Origin: Ascarosepion bandense
Taxonomy: Eukaryota; Mollusca; Cephalopoda; Sepiida; Sepiidae
Reading direction: 5' to 3'
Length of the DNA stretch: 64,000 nt
Assembly (NCBI GenBank): GCA_037127315.1
Contig: JBBBDQ010000421.1
Span: 2,967,501 to 3,031,500, forward strand
In this document: positions 42,846 through 54,049 of the stretch, piece after piece
How positions within the stretch are numbered: the stretch's first letter is position 1
How the letters are laid out: each line of letters starts with the position of its first letter
Notes under the pieces: generated by a model
What the model was told of the DNA's origin: nothing
Databases searched by the model: none
Seen by the model: the letters and a program-made list of their open reading frames with translations, nothing else
Program-made: the position numbers and the translations under genes

Positions 42846-43965
42846 ATTGAAGAACTGACATATTAAAGAACTGACATCATATAGCAATCCAGTACTCTCC
42901 TCTTTTATTTTAGTGAAATTTTCCTGACTTTTAATACTATACTCAGTCTCTGGAATGCGTCCTTTGTCATACCAATTCGTCTTCATATTTCTGTGTCGCA
43001 CCTTCTGTCTTCTGTTAGAACACTTACCAGGTATTTAAATTTCTGTAACTGCTTGATTTTAGTATCCACCACCTGTATTTGGCATTTGGGGCTGGTCTTT
43101 TTGATGATGACTATGCATTTGGTTTTCTTGCAGTATATTTCTAGTCCTTTCTTGTCACTTTCTTCAGCTACCTTCTGTAGGAGGTCTTGTAGTTTCCTTT
43201 CCGTGTCTGCTATCAGCATCGTATAATCCGCGTAACTTATGTTGTTTAAATTATGGCCTCCGATGACGAAACCTTGCATAACATCTAGGGTTCTCGGAAT
43301 AGTATCGCTGTACAAGTTGAAGAGATCCAGTGAAAAGACACATCTTTCTATCTTTGCATATCTGCTGGATTAGTTTTCTGTCCCTATGCAGGTGGTTTGC
43401 TGGCAGTAGAGATTCTTGATTACTCTTATGTCTTTCTCAAATATGACGAGGTTGATGAGCATCTCCATCAGTTCTCTGTGGCGTATTGTGTCGAACGCCT
43501 TTGCATAATCAATAAAACATAGGTACAAGTACTTCTTCATTTGTATTGCCCTTTAGGAGAGTATTCTAATTATAAATATGACGTTTCTTGTTCCAGTATC
43601 TTTGACAAACCCGCACTGTTCTTGTCCTATCACTGGCCTGACTCTGCTTCTCGATCTAATCATCAGGATTCAGATGATCAGTTTTGTAATGTGGCTCATT
43701 AGACTCAATCAGGTGGAGTTCGCACTCGTTTTCCCCTGGCTTCTTACGCAGTGTTGCGAAAATCGACTGGCTTAGGTATTACACCACTGTTATAAATTTC
43801 CTTTATTATTTCCATAATTTTCTCTAGGCCAAATTTTTCAAGAGCTGCAAGCAGCTCTCTGGTCCAGCAGCTTTATCTCTATTCAGTTTGGCCATTGCAG
43901 GTTCCACTTCTGACTTTAATATTTCTCTCATCGCAGAAGAGATATTTTACATATTCTTGCCTTGG
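42846..43965 (-). pseudogene. RTE-like LINE reverse transcriptase (R4)
   Basis: The longest RTE-like piece here. The frame 42983-43315 reads GFVIGGHNLNNISYADYTML, then IADTERKLQDLLQKVAEESD and KKTKCIVIIKKTSPKCQIQV, ending FKYLVSVLTED. The catalytic YADD box has mutated to YADY. Upstream frames give DYAKAFDTIRHRELMEMLIN and IRVIKNLYCQQ, the earlier RT blocks including the first catalytic Asp region. These match RTE-type endonuclease-reverse transcriptases. Stops, frameshifts and the YADY change show inactivity. A plus-oriented RTE C-terminus begins almost at once at 43982. Confidence 0.8.
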
Positions 43966-43981
43966 ATAGTAAGCCATGTAA

Positions 43982-44345
43982 TAGACTTTCAAAAGCTCAG
44001 CAAGGTGTTGAAAAAACGGAAACGCTTTTTTGGAAACAAAAAAATAAAGATTGCTGGATTACTCTTATATGGCAATGAATACTTGATAATCACCCCACGG
44101 ATAAGGAGAAAAAATAAAGGTAACGGAAATATGGTTCTACAGAAAGATACTGAAAATTTTGTGAACAAAGTCAGTAAGCAACAAGGAAGTCTTAAACAAA
44201 ATTGGCAAGAGTTGAGAATCAGGAAAAGACTGCTGAAATTCTTTGGACGCATAATGAGAGAGAGAAAAGCTGTTAAGACCCACACGGTATAAAAAGTGGT
44301 GAAGTGGTATAATTGCTTATGTCTTGAAGGGGCGCAGCACAAATA
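43982..44345 (+). pseudogene. RTE-like LINE C-terminus (R5), head-to-head with R4
   Basis: The frame 43888-44292 from about 43982 reads IAGLLLYGNEYLIITPRIRR and, later, RIRKRLLKFFGRIMRERKAV. These equal the LLYGCE...W and RKRQLKFLGH-MRKEGLE landmarks of other RTE copies, with an internal deletion. The end (CTTGAAGGGGCGCAGCACAA) corresponds to the KG..GT tail. Its orientation is opposite to R4, so these are two insertions or one inverted by 5' inversion (twin priming). Confidence 0.65.
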
Positions 44346-44727
44346 AGTAGTATTTTAACTTAGGTAGTGATATTCCGACAGGATGTTCATTTTTGCATAA
44401 ATACCCTTGTGATAATTCTCTTCAGCTATCGGTTAAATAACAGAAATGACTGGGTTTTCTCGCCTTAACTATCAACTCTTCTAGTAGCAGGAATAGTTTG
44501 ATTTCAAAAATAGCCTACATAGGTATGTCCTCTTTAAGGTTACTTTGCTCGAGACTCACACCTGTTACAAAGACTACTGTATTTGTTGTGTTCATACGGA
44601 ATTAATGTTACGGGGTTCGTGACGTTTTCTCATGTTTATGGAGTCTCAGTTAAAAAAAGTATATCTAACAAATACTGATTTTTACAAATAAGTATCTCGA
44701 GGGCTTTTTCTGACAAGATGTTTTCTT
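44346..44727. other. Unassigned DNA
   Basis: No feature is recognised. Confidence 0.4.
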
Positions 44728-45711
44728 TTTTAATCATATCGCCCCAAGCTATGCATTTTACTGCCACTGTTTTGCAGGATGTTACACAGGAGGAAAGTTA
44801 TGAGAAAGAGTGACAGGTTATAGGGGTGTCAGGAGGTAAGTAAGAGAAGGATGAGAATACTGATGAGATTAAAGTTGACGAAGAAATGAGCATGAGAGAG
44901 AGAGAGAGAGGATGCAGATTAGTGAGATAAGAGATGACTATAGACTTTATATTTAAATTCTTGGAGATTTTGGCTGTCGGGAAGCAAGTAAATGGAAGGG
45001 AATTCCACAGGCGGGAAGTGAGAGAAAAGAAGCTGATGGAGTAGAATTTGCGTTTACAATTTATTGGTTTCACAGTAAAAGGGTGGGACCTAGTTGCTAA
45101 TCTTGTGAATCGAGTAAATTCTTATATAGGGGTCACCAGTGAGCTAAGTTCATCGGAACAGAAGCCGTGAAAGTATTTGTAGAAGAGATACAGGGAAACC
45201 ACATTGCGCCCGGTGAGAAAGTGACTGTATCTGTGCTGCCAAGTCGGGATCGATCACATTACAGATTCTCCGTTGGATTTTGTCAAGGACACCTAGGTGG
45301 ATAGCAGGAGTACCAGACCAGATATGGCAGCAGTATTCGATACACTAGCGTATGGTAGATTTATATATGTGCAGGATTGTTTCAGACGAAAAAAAACATC
45401 CTGGCCGTACACAGAGAACCCACTTACTTAGCAACAGATTTAGCTATGTATTCTATATAGTCATTCCACTTGAGGTCTGTTGTGAGAGTTATCCCGAAGA
45501 GACGTAGTGTTTAGTTTCAGGGAGTCTAGCCTGATCCATGTTAATGAGGGGGTAAAAGTGATTGTCTGTGATGGTTAATATATAGCAGCTTCGTTTTGGA
45601 AGCATTAAAATTCACCCCAGTCCGCCACGGATTAGAGGTCCTTTTCAAGCTCGGCAGAGAGGTTTGCTTTTTCAGCCTTGGCAGATTTTTGATCGAGGCA
45701 AGAGTAAACGT
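44728..45711 (-). mobile_element. Jockey/CR1-like LINE, 5'-truncated (J4)
   Basis: Minus-strand copy aligned by eye with J2 from the 3' end (CCCCAAGCTATGCATTTTAC) up to the RT-proximal GATCGAGGCAAGAGTAAACG. Coding is broken. The frame 44798-45073 holds KPINCKRKFYSISFFSLTSR followed by LWNSLPFTCFP. It is more degraded than J2. Confidence 0.75.
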
Positions 45712-46640
45712 ATCGCTGTAAATGTCTTTTACGGTATGCGTGATTAGAATATTTCGAGATAGGGCTATTTGTTTTCTAGATGTGGCATTTGATAAATGTA
45801 AGGCCTAGTAGGAGGAAGATAAGGATTAATTGTCATATTAAATTATTGTCAATAATAATTTTTTTTTTTTTGTTTTAGACTATTTTTTATGCACAAGCCC
45901 AAGGTGAACATCTGTCACCAGACAATACCTCTCGTTCGGTCATAACCTCATACCTGGCGCTTGAAGAGTCCCAAAAAAGGGGGCACATGTCAAGGGAATT
46001 TGTGAAATGCCTGTTCCTAGCCCATGTATGCGCGAGCTAAAACCCTAATTTGGCCAGTTCGATTGATAAATAACTCTTTAGCCATATAAATCAAAGTGTG
46101 ATCTAGAAGGACAAATCTTTTACTGAGCATTGGTATTTCATTGTGAGTTTTCTTATTCTTCTTTGTGCTTCATAACATTGGCGATCATGGCTCTCTACAA
46201 CATCTTTTCTCTTGTGGCTCAGTTTTTACCCGTTGACTAAATAAAAGGTTCCGTTAAGAATTCCAAGTAGGTTACCTATATCGATATTCACCCAAAAAAG
46301 GCCAAGAGAAGAACAAACAAATAAAAAATGTTGCTAAAAACTACAAAAATGAGGACAATAATCTCAATATAAATTGTGAAAATAATGGAAATTTTCTTGA
46401 AATAATTACATTTACTTATTATCGCATCCTGTTTTTTCGTGTGTGTGTGTATATTTAATTCAATCATCACAATGCTGATCTATCTATCTTTCTTCCTCCC
46501 TCTGTATTGTTGTTGCTATTTGTGGTTATTGTTACTTTAGTTTCTTAATTGATTTCATTTCTGCTTGTTACTTGTTTCCCGTCAGAAGAAAGATTTTTTC
46601 TCGCGTTTTATTCCCCTTCTATCTTTATTTACTTAGGTTA
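45712..46640. other. Mostly unassigned; RTE 3' tail near 46150-46215
   Basis: The stretch TTCTTCTTTGTGCTTCATAA then GGCGATCATGGCTCTCTACA matches the minus-strand 3' end of RTE copies at 35.8 and 63.7 kb. The rest is AT-rich with no recognised feature. Confidence 0.4.
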
Positions 46641-46994
46641 TTTATCTCCGTTATGCCTATATGTATTTCTCTCTATCCATTTTTATGTCTCTCTCTCTCT
46701 TTCTCTTTTCTGTCTTTTTTCCTTTCCATTTTTTCTTCTTTTTCTCACTCTCTCTTTTCTCTCTGTCTCTCTCTCACTCTTTCTCTCTGTGTCTTTCAAC
46801 TTTATCTGTCTTTCTTTTTCTTATTCTATCTGTATTTTTCCTTCACTCTTATTCAATTTTCTCTTTCTTTTTCTATCTCTTCTTTCTCTCTATCCCCTTT
46901 AATTCATATTTATCTCTTCTTCTCTTTCTCCATGTCTTTCTTTCTTTCTTTTTACTTTATCTCTCTCTTTCTTTATTCCTGTTTTAATTCTCAG

Positions 46995-46995
<1 letters not shown>
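46640..46995. repeat. Polypyrimidine (CTCT/CTTT) tract
   Basis: Plus-strand C/T-rich DNA ending in a TA tract. Long S/L/F frames are artefacts. Confidence 0.9.

Positions 46996-46998
<3 letters not shown>

Positions 46999-47047
<49 letters not shown>
46999..47047. repeat. (TA)n microsatellite
   Basis: About 49 bp of TA abutting PLE A5. Confidence 0.97.
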
Positions 47048-47049
<2 letters not shown>

Positions 47050-47051
<2 letters not shown>

Positions 47052-47668
47052 TATCGAGGGGGCAAATAATTTTCTAAGAATATAATGTTAAATATAAGAC
47101 AATGAATGTCGTATTTTGGCTTTAATTTCAGTTGAAAATAAAGACAAAAATTCTTCAACATTTGGGTAATTTTTTATTAAGTTTGTTCTAAGCTTTCGGC
47201 TCACGTAAGCCATCTTCAGAGAGATTATTAAGACGGTAACACAATAACATCCACCATCGGCGACGATTTTATTTTGTGTTGACATAAAACTCCGCTAGGC
47301 AACGGCAATAGTTACCAAAAATAACTAACGCAGTTTGCAAATTTGCAATGCGGTTCTATGACGTCACACCGTGTGATAGCGCGAAATGACAACAGAACCA
47401 TGTATTCAAATGCAATGTAATGTGTTATGGCCAGATTTAAACGTGATTTTATTAATTGTGGGTTATTTGGTTTTAATGTAGATGGTCTCCAATATCTGAA
47501 GGTTCTTTTTACTGTGTGTATGAGTAAGGATTATTATATTTTTGACTAAAAATCTGTCTGATATTACCTACATGTTTATGTTTTTCTGAGAAATGTTGTT
47601 TAATTGTACTCTGATCACTAAAATGACAGTATATTTCTTATATTTAACAGTATATGTTTAGAAAAAAC
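47050..47668 (-). mobile_element. PLE family A fragment (A5)
   Basis: Minus-oriented, homologous to 3985-4560 of A1: the terminal segment with the CTGAAGA...GAAA core and then the 3' part of the GIY-YIG coding region (TCTGTCTGATATTACCTACA). Coding is decayed. Confidence 0.7.
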
Positions 47669-47681
47669 ATATATATATATA

Positions 47682-48213
47682 TAGGAAAAACTACTAAAAA
47701 GTTGTATGTTTAAAAATGTATTTCCCCATAGCCCAACACTTCAATCAACCGGGACACACATTAAAAAACTGCAAATGTTTACTAATAGATTCTGATTTTA
47801 GTTCTACATACTCACGCAGAAAGAAAGAAAAATACTGAATTTTAAAATTAAATACATACAGGCTAGGGTTAAATAGGGACTTAGGTGTTTTGAATCTTTA
47901 TAAATATTTCAATAGTTAAACAATTTTTAGATACATTTAAAAGATTTTCTTCAAAACAACATTTATAAGTATTATTAAAGAAAGGTTTACGTTTACAAAT
48001 ATTAATAAAATCTGTCGCTTTCTGCGTCACGTGATGTAAACAATCTCTCCACGAACGCTCCTCGCGAAAACGTTTCTAATTTAAATTTTAAAATCATTTG
48101 TTTCTGATGAAAGGCCGAGGGCGGTCTGAAATATCAAATATAATAATAGAAATAAATAAATACTGTCAAAAAAATACATTTTTAAACTTACAACTTTTTA
48201 GTAGTTTTTCCTA
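47682..48213 (+). mobile_element. Inverted-repeat element D with hammerhead-like core
   Basis: A 532-bp unit bounded by 42-bp near-perfect inverted repeats: TAGGAAAAACTACTAAAAAG at 47682, and its complement ending at 48213. Plus-strand 48104-48131 reads CTGATGA, a stem AGGCC...GGTCT, GAAA. Flanks are TA tracts on the left and, shortly after, on the right. No coding region. It fits a PLE-type terminal-repeat pair or a small TIR transposon. Confidence 0.65.
48104..48150 (+). ncRNA. Hammerhead-like core, element D
   Basis: CTGATGA, helix II AGGCC/GGTCT with a 6-nt GAGGGC loop, GAAA, then TAT-CAA-ATA as a possible helix III followed by TA. Helix I pairing is weak by eye. Confidence 0.45.
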
Positions 48214-48249
48214 TACATATTATTAAGACAGTATACGCGGATCATCACT

Positions 48250-48252
48250 ATG

Positions 48253-48307
<55 letters not shown>

Positions 48308-48560
48308 GTCTGGCGTTTTTTCTCTCTGTCTCTTTCTTCTTTACTCTTTGTGTCTACATTTTCTCTGTCGTTATTTTTACCTGTCGTATTTTTCTCTTTC
48401 ATCATTTGCTTTCCTTTTTACTCTCTGTTTATCACACACTTTCTTTGTCCTTGTCCGTCTCCCCACTCCATTATATCTCCTTATCTTTCTATCTTTATCT
48501 CTTTCTTGTTTCCCTTTCATCGACTATCTTCAAAACATTTAAAGTAACGTCAATCGCAAC
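48250..48560. repeat. (TA)n then polypyrimidine tract
   Basis: TA to 48303, then C/T-rich DNA to about 48560. Confidence 0.9.
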
Positions 48561-50610
48561 CTTCTCTCTTCCTGAAAACTGATATTTTATTGTCCTTTTC
48601 ACTCCCAGTAACCTAGGTGCCGCCAATATTTCGGCATAAATTTTCGATACCTAAGTTTAAAATTAAATTTTAAAAATGAAAAAACATTCTTGAAGGTTTC
48701 ATTTTAGATTTAATTAAAAGCTTAATGATTAAATTTATTATTTCAATTAAGTAAAAAATTCTGGTGTGTTTCACATAGAAATTATATAGATTGGAATGTC
48801 ACGTTTAATTTTGATTTCTTAAAATTTTCTTAAAAGCGGCCATTTTCTTAATTTTAAGAAATTTCTAAACAAACAAAAATTTATCGATTTTAAAAAGATT
48901 TCTGACACTTTATGTTAGTAAAATTAGAAAATTAAAAGTTAAATTAATCTGATTTTAAAGAAATATTACTTATAGCATACAAAATTAATAACCAATTATT
49001 AACGATTGGTGGTGTTCATCTGGTCAAACGTTTGACAGACTGTTGAATGACGAAGCGATGACAGCTTCTACGCCTGAACATAAAAGCAATTTTCATAAAA
49101 TAAGGGAAGGGACAAAACTCTTAAATTACGTAACATTTTCATAATAATGGCAGTTTTAGTCAACCATACATAAAATAAAGAACGTATTATTTTAAAAATA
49201 GTTGGCACCACTACGTTTAATAATCTTCGCAATTTTGGACTCGTAAATTTCGTTTCCATTTAATTATTATATAACCTACAGAGAACAACGCAAGACAGAA
49301 TTTTACATGATTTTAAATTATTATAGATTATGACAAATAAAATATAAAAAGCTTCAAAAATTCTTGTAAAAATTAATTATTCATGAAGAAAATTTCAGTT
49401 CTTCAGACAATAAGGTCCTTAATATTACTTATTTACATTATTTAATTAGAAGCTTTTCTAATTAATTAATGTCAAAGTTTGGATTTAATATTTTTCAATT
49501 CAGAGCAGATTTTCGTTTAGTAGGCACTAATTAGAAAAAAAGTAGGTGATTTACAATCTCCAAAGACTCCTACTTCTAACAAAATCATTATCAGGGAATA
49601 ACAAGGTTATGTGCAATGAAATTAAGTAAGTGGGCGATAACACATTTAAAAAAATATTAATAATATTTTCTAAAAGAAAACATTTAAAAAATAATTTGTG
49701 AATAAGTCTTGAAAAATTTCATTAAAATCCGTCAATTATTTATTTACAAGAATTTTCAAATTAATGTGTTTTCTACAGAAAAAAAACGCGCGCGCAAAAA
49801 AAAAATCAATGTTAATAGTTAAAGAAGGCGATGACATAAACAAAACAAAATTTTAACCAAAATTTCGAACGTGTTAGAAAGGATTAAAAACATTAAAAAA
49901 AAAATCTTTGGCTTTTTATCTTAATAATAACATGAACATTTTGACGATAAAACTTTATTTTCGTCAAGTTCGTGGTTTTTTGCTGTTTGTTTGCTATGCT
50001 GTTTTTTCCCGCGAAAGAGTGACGGTACCTACAGTAATTCCTTACCTCTTAGTAGCGTTATTGGACTGTTATTTCCTTGGGGTGAAATGATTAATATTAT
50101 TTCTTCGTTACGTCCTTTCATGTCATTTTTTGTAATTATATTTATATTGGCTTGCCTATTTCATTCAATCAGTTCTTTCTTTTATCTGGTTAAATTTCCT
50201 TTCTGAAAACACTCTTTCCTATTGCATATACATTTTTCAGAGAAGAATTATTGTATTAGTCTAAAAACCCTCTCTCACAAATGCTTATAAATTATACTTA
50301 ATAAGCAGGACAGTACAGCGTAAACCATAAAAGAAAAGAAATTCGTTTAGTAATACAGGACTGTATTAATGTGTTTTTGCGATGAGATCTATGATAATCA
50401 GCGTGTGTTTTGATTTGAGAGGTAACCACCGGAATGAAATAAGCATGGACCTACTACTACGGAAGACAATGCATTTATACATTTCCATGAAATACTTTGA
50501 TAAATTCATCGCTTATATTTGTTTTGTAAATTCTATAATAAATCGGTAAAACATGTTTTTGCATCTTGATATATACTGAGCAACCTGTAAGTATATATTA
50601 TATGGTGATT
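48561..50610. other. Unassigned very AT-rich DNA, about 2 kb
   Basis: No gene or repeat family is recognised. The two plus-strand frames near 49908-50206 are short and hydrophobic with no motif. Confidence 0.4.
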
Positions 50611-51346
50611 TTAGATGTGACACAAGGCCGAATGTATGGAGCACCAGTAAGAACTGAAGTGACGTCTAAGTCTAAATTGATCTACCCACCTCGAAATTGA
50701 TCTACACCACCTCGAAATGCCCTAAAATAATTTTGTAAGCATAGCTTAGTTTAGATGTGGCGCAAGGTCAAAAGTATAGAGCACTCTGTTAGGATTTGAA
50801 CTGACGACTTAGTCGCAATTGATCTACCCAGACAATCTTGCTCAATATTACACCACCACAACAGGCCCTAAAAGAATTTTCTAAGCATATCTTAGTTGTG
50901 GTCAGTCAGTTGAATGCCATACTTGATACACGCTTGGGCGATCATGTCTCAAAAGAGACATGACTGACTGGGCAGGAGGTTATCCCTCAGTAGGTTGCCA
51001 TTGCTTTTTGCGGTAGACTGGTTGCCAGCCAGGGCTATAGAACCCAATCCGTTCTGTTATTTAACTCGTAACTGGAGGGAAGAGACGGATTAATACTTTT
51101 CCCAAGGGTATTTGTGCGTAAGTGAATGCAAGAAATTCAACTGGAATTTGAACTCCGCTCCCCGATTTCTCGTTCCGAGTCGATATCCACTGCACCACAA
51201 CGCACATCCCGTACCACAATGCACATCCCGTTGTTTTGGTACATCCTGAAAGTATAGGACAACTCTGTAGAGATCGTACTCATTAGTCAGTGGTAAATGT
51301 TCTAGCCAGCGAAGATTGCTATCTATTACACCACGTCGAAGTGCCC
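50611..51346 (-). mobile_element. Tandem array of tRNA-like SINE units with nested SINE
   Basis: Three minus-oriented units of about 139 bp (50611-50749, 50750-50897, 51230-51346). In the second the B-box reads GTTCAAATCC and the head TGGTGGTGTAATATTGAGC. Units end with CTAAGCATATCTTAG-like tails. A family-S SINE splits the second from the third. This is a third tRNA-derived family. Confidence 0.7.
50901..51210 (-). mobile_element. tRNA-derived SINE, family S (copy S5)
   Basis: Full-length copy whose head end is partly duplicated (ACCACAACGCACATCCCGT followed by ACCACAATGCACATCCCG). GTTGT on both sides could be a short target duplication. Confidence 0.8.
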
Positions 51347-51559
51347 CAGGTATGTAGTATATTATTCAAATCGAATTAATTGTAGTATTAATGGATTTAG
51401 AGACTAGCATGTTAATCATAATTAGCAAGCTTTTTTTTAAAAATTAGCAACAACATCGTAAGTACTATACCCCTGTAAAAATAAAGCAGTAATCGACCTC
51501 TCTATGCACTGGTCCGTAGCGAGCATCACACGCCTTTATATCATTGTTCAGCCAACGCT

Positions 51560-52240
51560 AGACTAAAGAGTTACTAAAAATGGAGGGTTAATTTGGGGAC
51601 GCAGAAGGAGAGAGCAAGGTGTGGCTATTAAGAGGATATTTGGGATAGACAACAGTTTACCCTTGACCTAAAGAAGTTAAAATCAAAGAGATCGAGGATG
51701 TACACTACCGGCCATAAATATTGGGTAACCCCAGTTTTTTTTAAGAAATGATGTCTTTCATAGTATTTTCAGTATTTGTTGCCAAATGAAAATAGAATGG
51801 TTCTTTTGTTATTATTACTTTGCAAAATTTTACAAGGCAAGGAAGCAAAGATGAACTTGTCCGAATCACCCTAAATTTTCTTCATTCTTTCATTGATGAA
51901 ACTGCAATATAGGTAATTATTAAATATTTATAAATTCATCTGATGCACATATTATTGTGCAGTATTAACAAAAGAACCATTCTATTTTCATTTGCAATTA
52001 TTCACGTGGAAATAAATACTAAAAAAATAGTATTAAATACATCATTTTTTAAACCTTAGGGTTGCCTAATAATTATGGCTGGTAGTGGAGTCTTTCGGAA
52101 GTCTGTCCAACAGTAGTAATTCTGAGGAAGAAGCTCTCTGTTGAAAAATCGTATTTGCGAATGCAATACCAATAAAATTAGGATATCAACTGTGCGTATA
52201 TGACATAGTAGGTCCTAGCTGTAAAGGTCTGAACTGGTGG
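51560..52240 (+). pseudogene. Unrecognised reading-frame remnant around the MITE
   Basis: Before the MITE one frame reads KRIFGIDNSLPLT and SKRSRM. After it another reads ESFGSLSNSSNSEEE. The two might be one frame split by the MITE, but I do not recognise the protein. Confidence 0.2.
51703..52087. mobile_element. MITE with long inverted repeats, Tc1/mariner-type end
   Basis: 385 bp. The left end CACTACCGGCCATAAATATT follows TA, and the right end is its complement (TAATTATGGCTGGTAGTG). Subterminal arms extend the inverted repeat to about 100 bp (GAAAATAGAATGGTTCTTTT pairs with AAAAGAACCATTCTATTTTC). The right TA is lost. It carries no coding region. Confidence 0.85.
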
Positions 52241-52382
52241 AACTACATTGATTTTTTTTTGTTTTTTTGTTTTTTGCGGTTTATCAACCCTTTGCAGGTT
52301 GTTTAAAGCTAAAAAAAATTATTTTGGCTGTAAGAATTGTTTAGAGATAATGATCTTAATGATAAAATTCTTTCTAATAGTT

Positions 52383-52440
52383 GAGAATAAGAGGTGGATT
52401 CATACCTTTCCCCAGAGTATTTACGCATAAGCAAAATGAA
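52383..52440 (-). mobile_element. SINE family S fragment
   Basis: AGTATTTACGCATAAGC and CATACCTTTCCCCAGAG match the body of family S (minus orientation). The rest is missing. Confidence 0.45.
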
Positions 52441-52639
52441 CGAACCCAACCGGACCTGGAACATCACCGGTACATCAAACCTTACAACAACTGCTATTCC
52501 CAAGTGTGGTGGAATTAAAGAATATAGCTTGTACTGTCAAAATTGTGCAACGTGCTTTTACAGTCATTACTGTTTTGGATAATCACTTCATCTGAAAAGA
52601 AATAATTTCAAGTGATAGATATTTTTCGACCTACCGATG

Positions 52640-52770
52640 CTGAAATAACATATACCAAACATATGAGAAACAAGGAAGTTTTAAATAAAATGGAAATTAA
52701 AAGGTCACTTAAGCTTAAAATCAGAAAAAAGCAGTTGAAGTTTCTGAGTGACATAAAGTGGAAATATAGT
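52640..52770 (+). pseudogene. RTE-like LINE fragment (R7)
   Basis: Reads RNKEVLNKMEIKRSLKLKIR then KKQLKFLSDIKW, parallel to the NDEVLERM...RKRQLKFLGH block of the other copies. Only about 40 residues remain. Confidence 0.55.
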
Positions 52771-53344
52771 TTAGAAAATTAGTAAATACTGAGGTTATAT
52801 ATGTCGTTTACTAATTTTATTTAAAAATTGATTTAATTAAACACAAAATTCTTTCCGAATTGAACTGAAAAATGTTTAATTCTTCAGTATAGAGCATTTT
52901 AACGGATTTACTTTTTGATGTGATATTTTTTATGTGTTAGGTTAACAAATACACAAACGAACATACAGAAATCGAATCATTAAATGATAGATTATTGGAA
53001 TGGCTGGATGTTTTTCTTCTCAGAAACAAAAGCAAAAATCATTCATACTGTTGTGCGCTTTGAAATGCATTTTATTTTGGGGTGTGATCAAGTGTCAATC
53101 ACCTCCGACCTTAGAAATTAAATAAAACACCAAGAAGTAAAAGAAGATTATTTATTAGCAGTTATCATATTTTGTTTAACCAAATAGAATTTACCAAAAC
53201 GAAGGTTCATTATACAAGTGAGACTTTTTATGTGTGATTATGGCCGAACATTACCTTGAGTTTTGTTACCTGACGCAGTGAAAAACTGGCAAATCGCAAA
53301 GCAATTCAGTTAAATCATCCTAAACTTGTGAGCAAAGCAATATA
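52771..53344. other. Unassigned AT-rich DNA
   Basis: No feature is recognised. Confidence 0.4.
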
Positions 53345-54049
53345 TCTAAACTTATTTATAAAAGGAACTGTGTGTGTGTGTGTGTCCGTTACCTATAGAC
53401 TCTGAAACGGCTAAACCGATTTTCTTAAAAATTTGCACAGATGTACTATAAGCGTCTGCGAGTCTTCTTAGCTAGGTTTTGAGTCGAGGTACTCTAAATA
53501 AATATCGAAAATCAATAATCGAAAACATCGGGTTATAGAAGGAGTAGTCCGATTTTAATCAAATTTGATACACTCATAGACAGAGACATAAGAAACGATA
53601 TTCAGAAGTTTCAAGGTTGCAGTTCTTACAATAGTGCAGAAAATCGATAATATGTATATATAAAAGGTAAGATGTTTGTGTGTGTGTCTGTTTATCTGCC
53701 TGTATGTCTGTATTTTTTCAGCTCTTTTATTTTATTTTTTGGTTCGGGTTTAGCTCTAAGTAGGTATAATTGTAGTTTTTAGTCTCATCCATGATAACAT
53801 TTACTCAGAGGACTTATTTAGCCTTCAAAATTCAGTTTACAACGAAAAGACTTATTTGATATCGATACCAGGAAATCAAAATTTGACTTACATCCATTTA
53901 TTTTTCTTTCAGCCTACGGGTTCGCTTTAACTGTAAACAACTATTGCTTTTTAGTCTTTCGTGCCAACGTCCAAAGAGTCTGAGCTCCAGGACCATGGCT
54001 TAGTTTTAAGCTTTCATTACACCCGAGCAACGCCGGGCTATACTGCTAC
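53345..54049 (+). mobile_element. Non-autonomous Helitron H6
   Basis: About 705 bp. Starts TCTAAACTTATTTATAAAAG after A. Ends with an intact CCCGAGCAACGCCGGG hairpin but CTAC instead of CTAG. The internal TA tract is very short. Confidence 0.8.

Noticed and set aside
46549..47069. 165-residue and overlapping hydrophobic frames
   Set aside because: Same composition effect as above in a CTCT/CTTT tract running into TA repeat.
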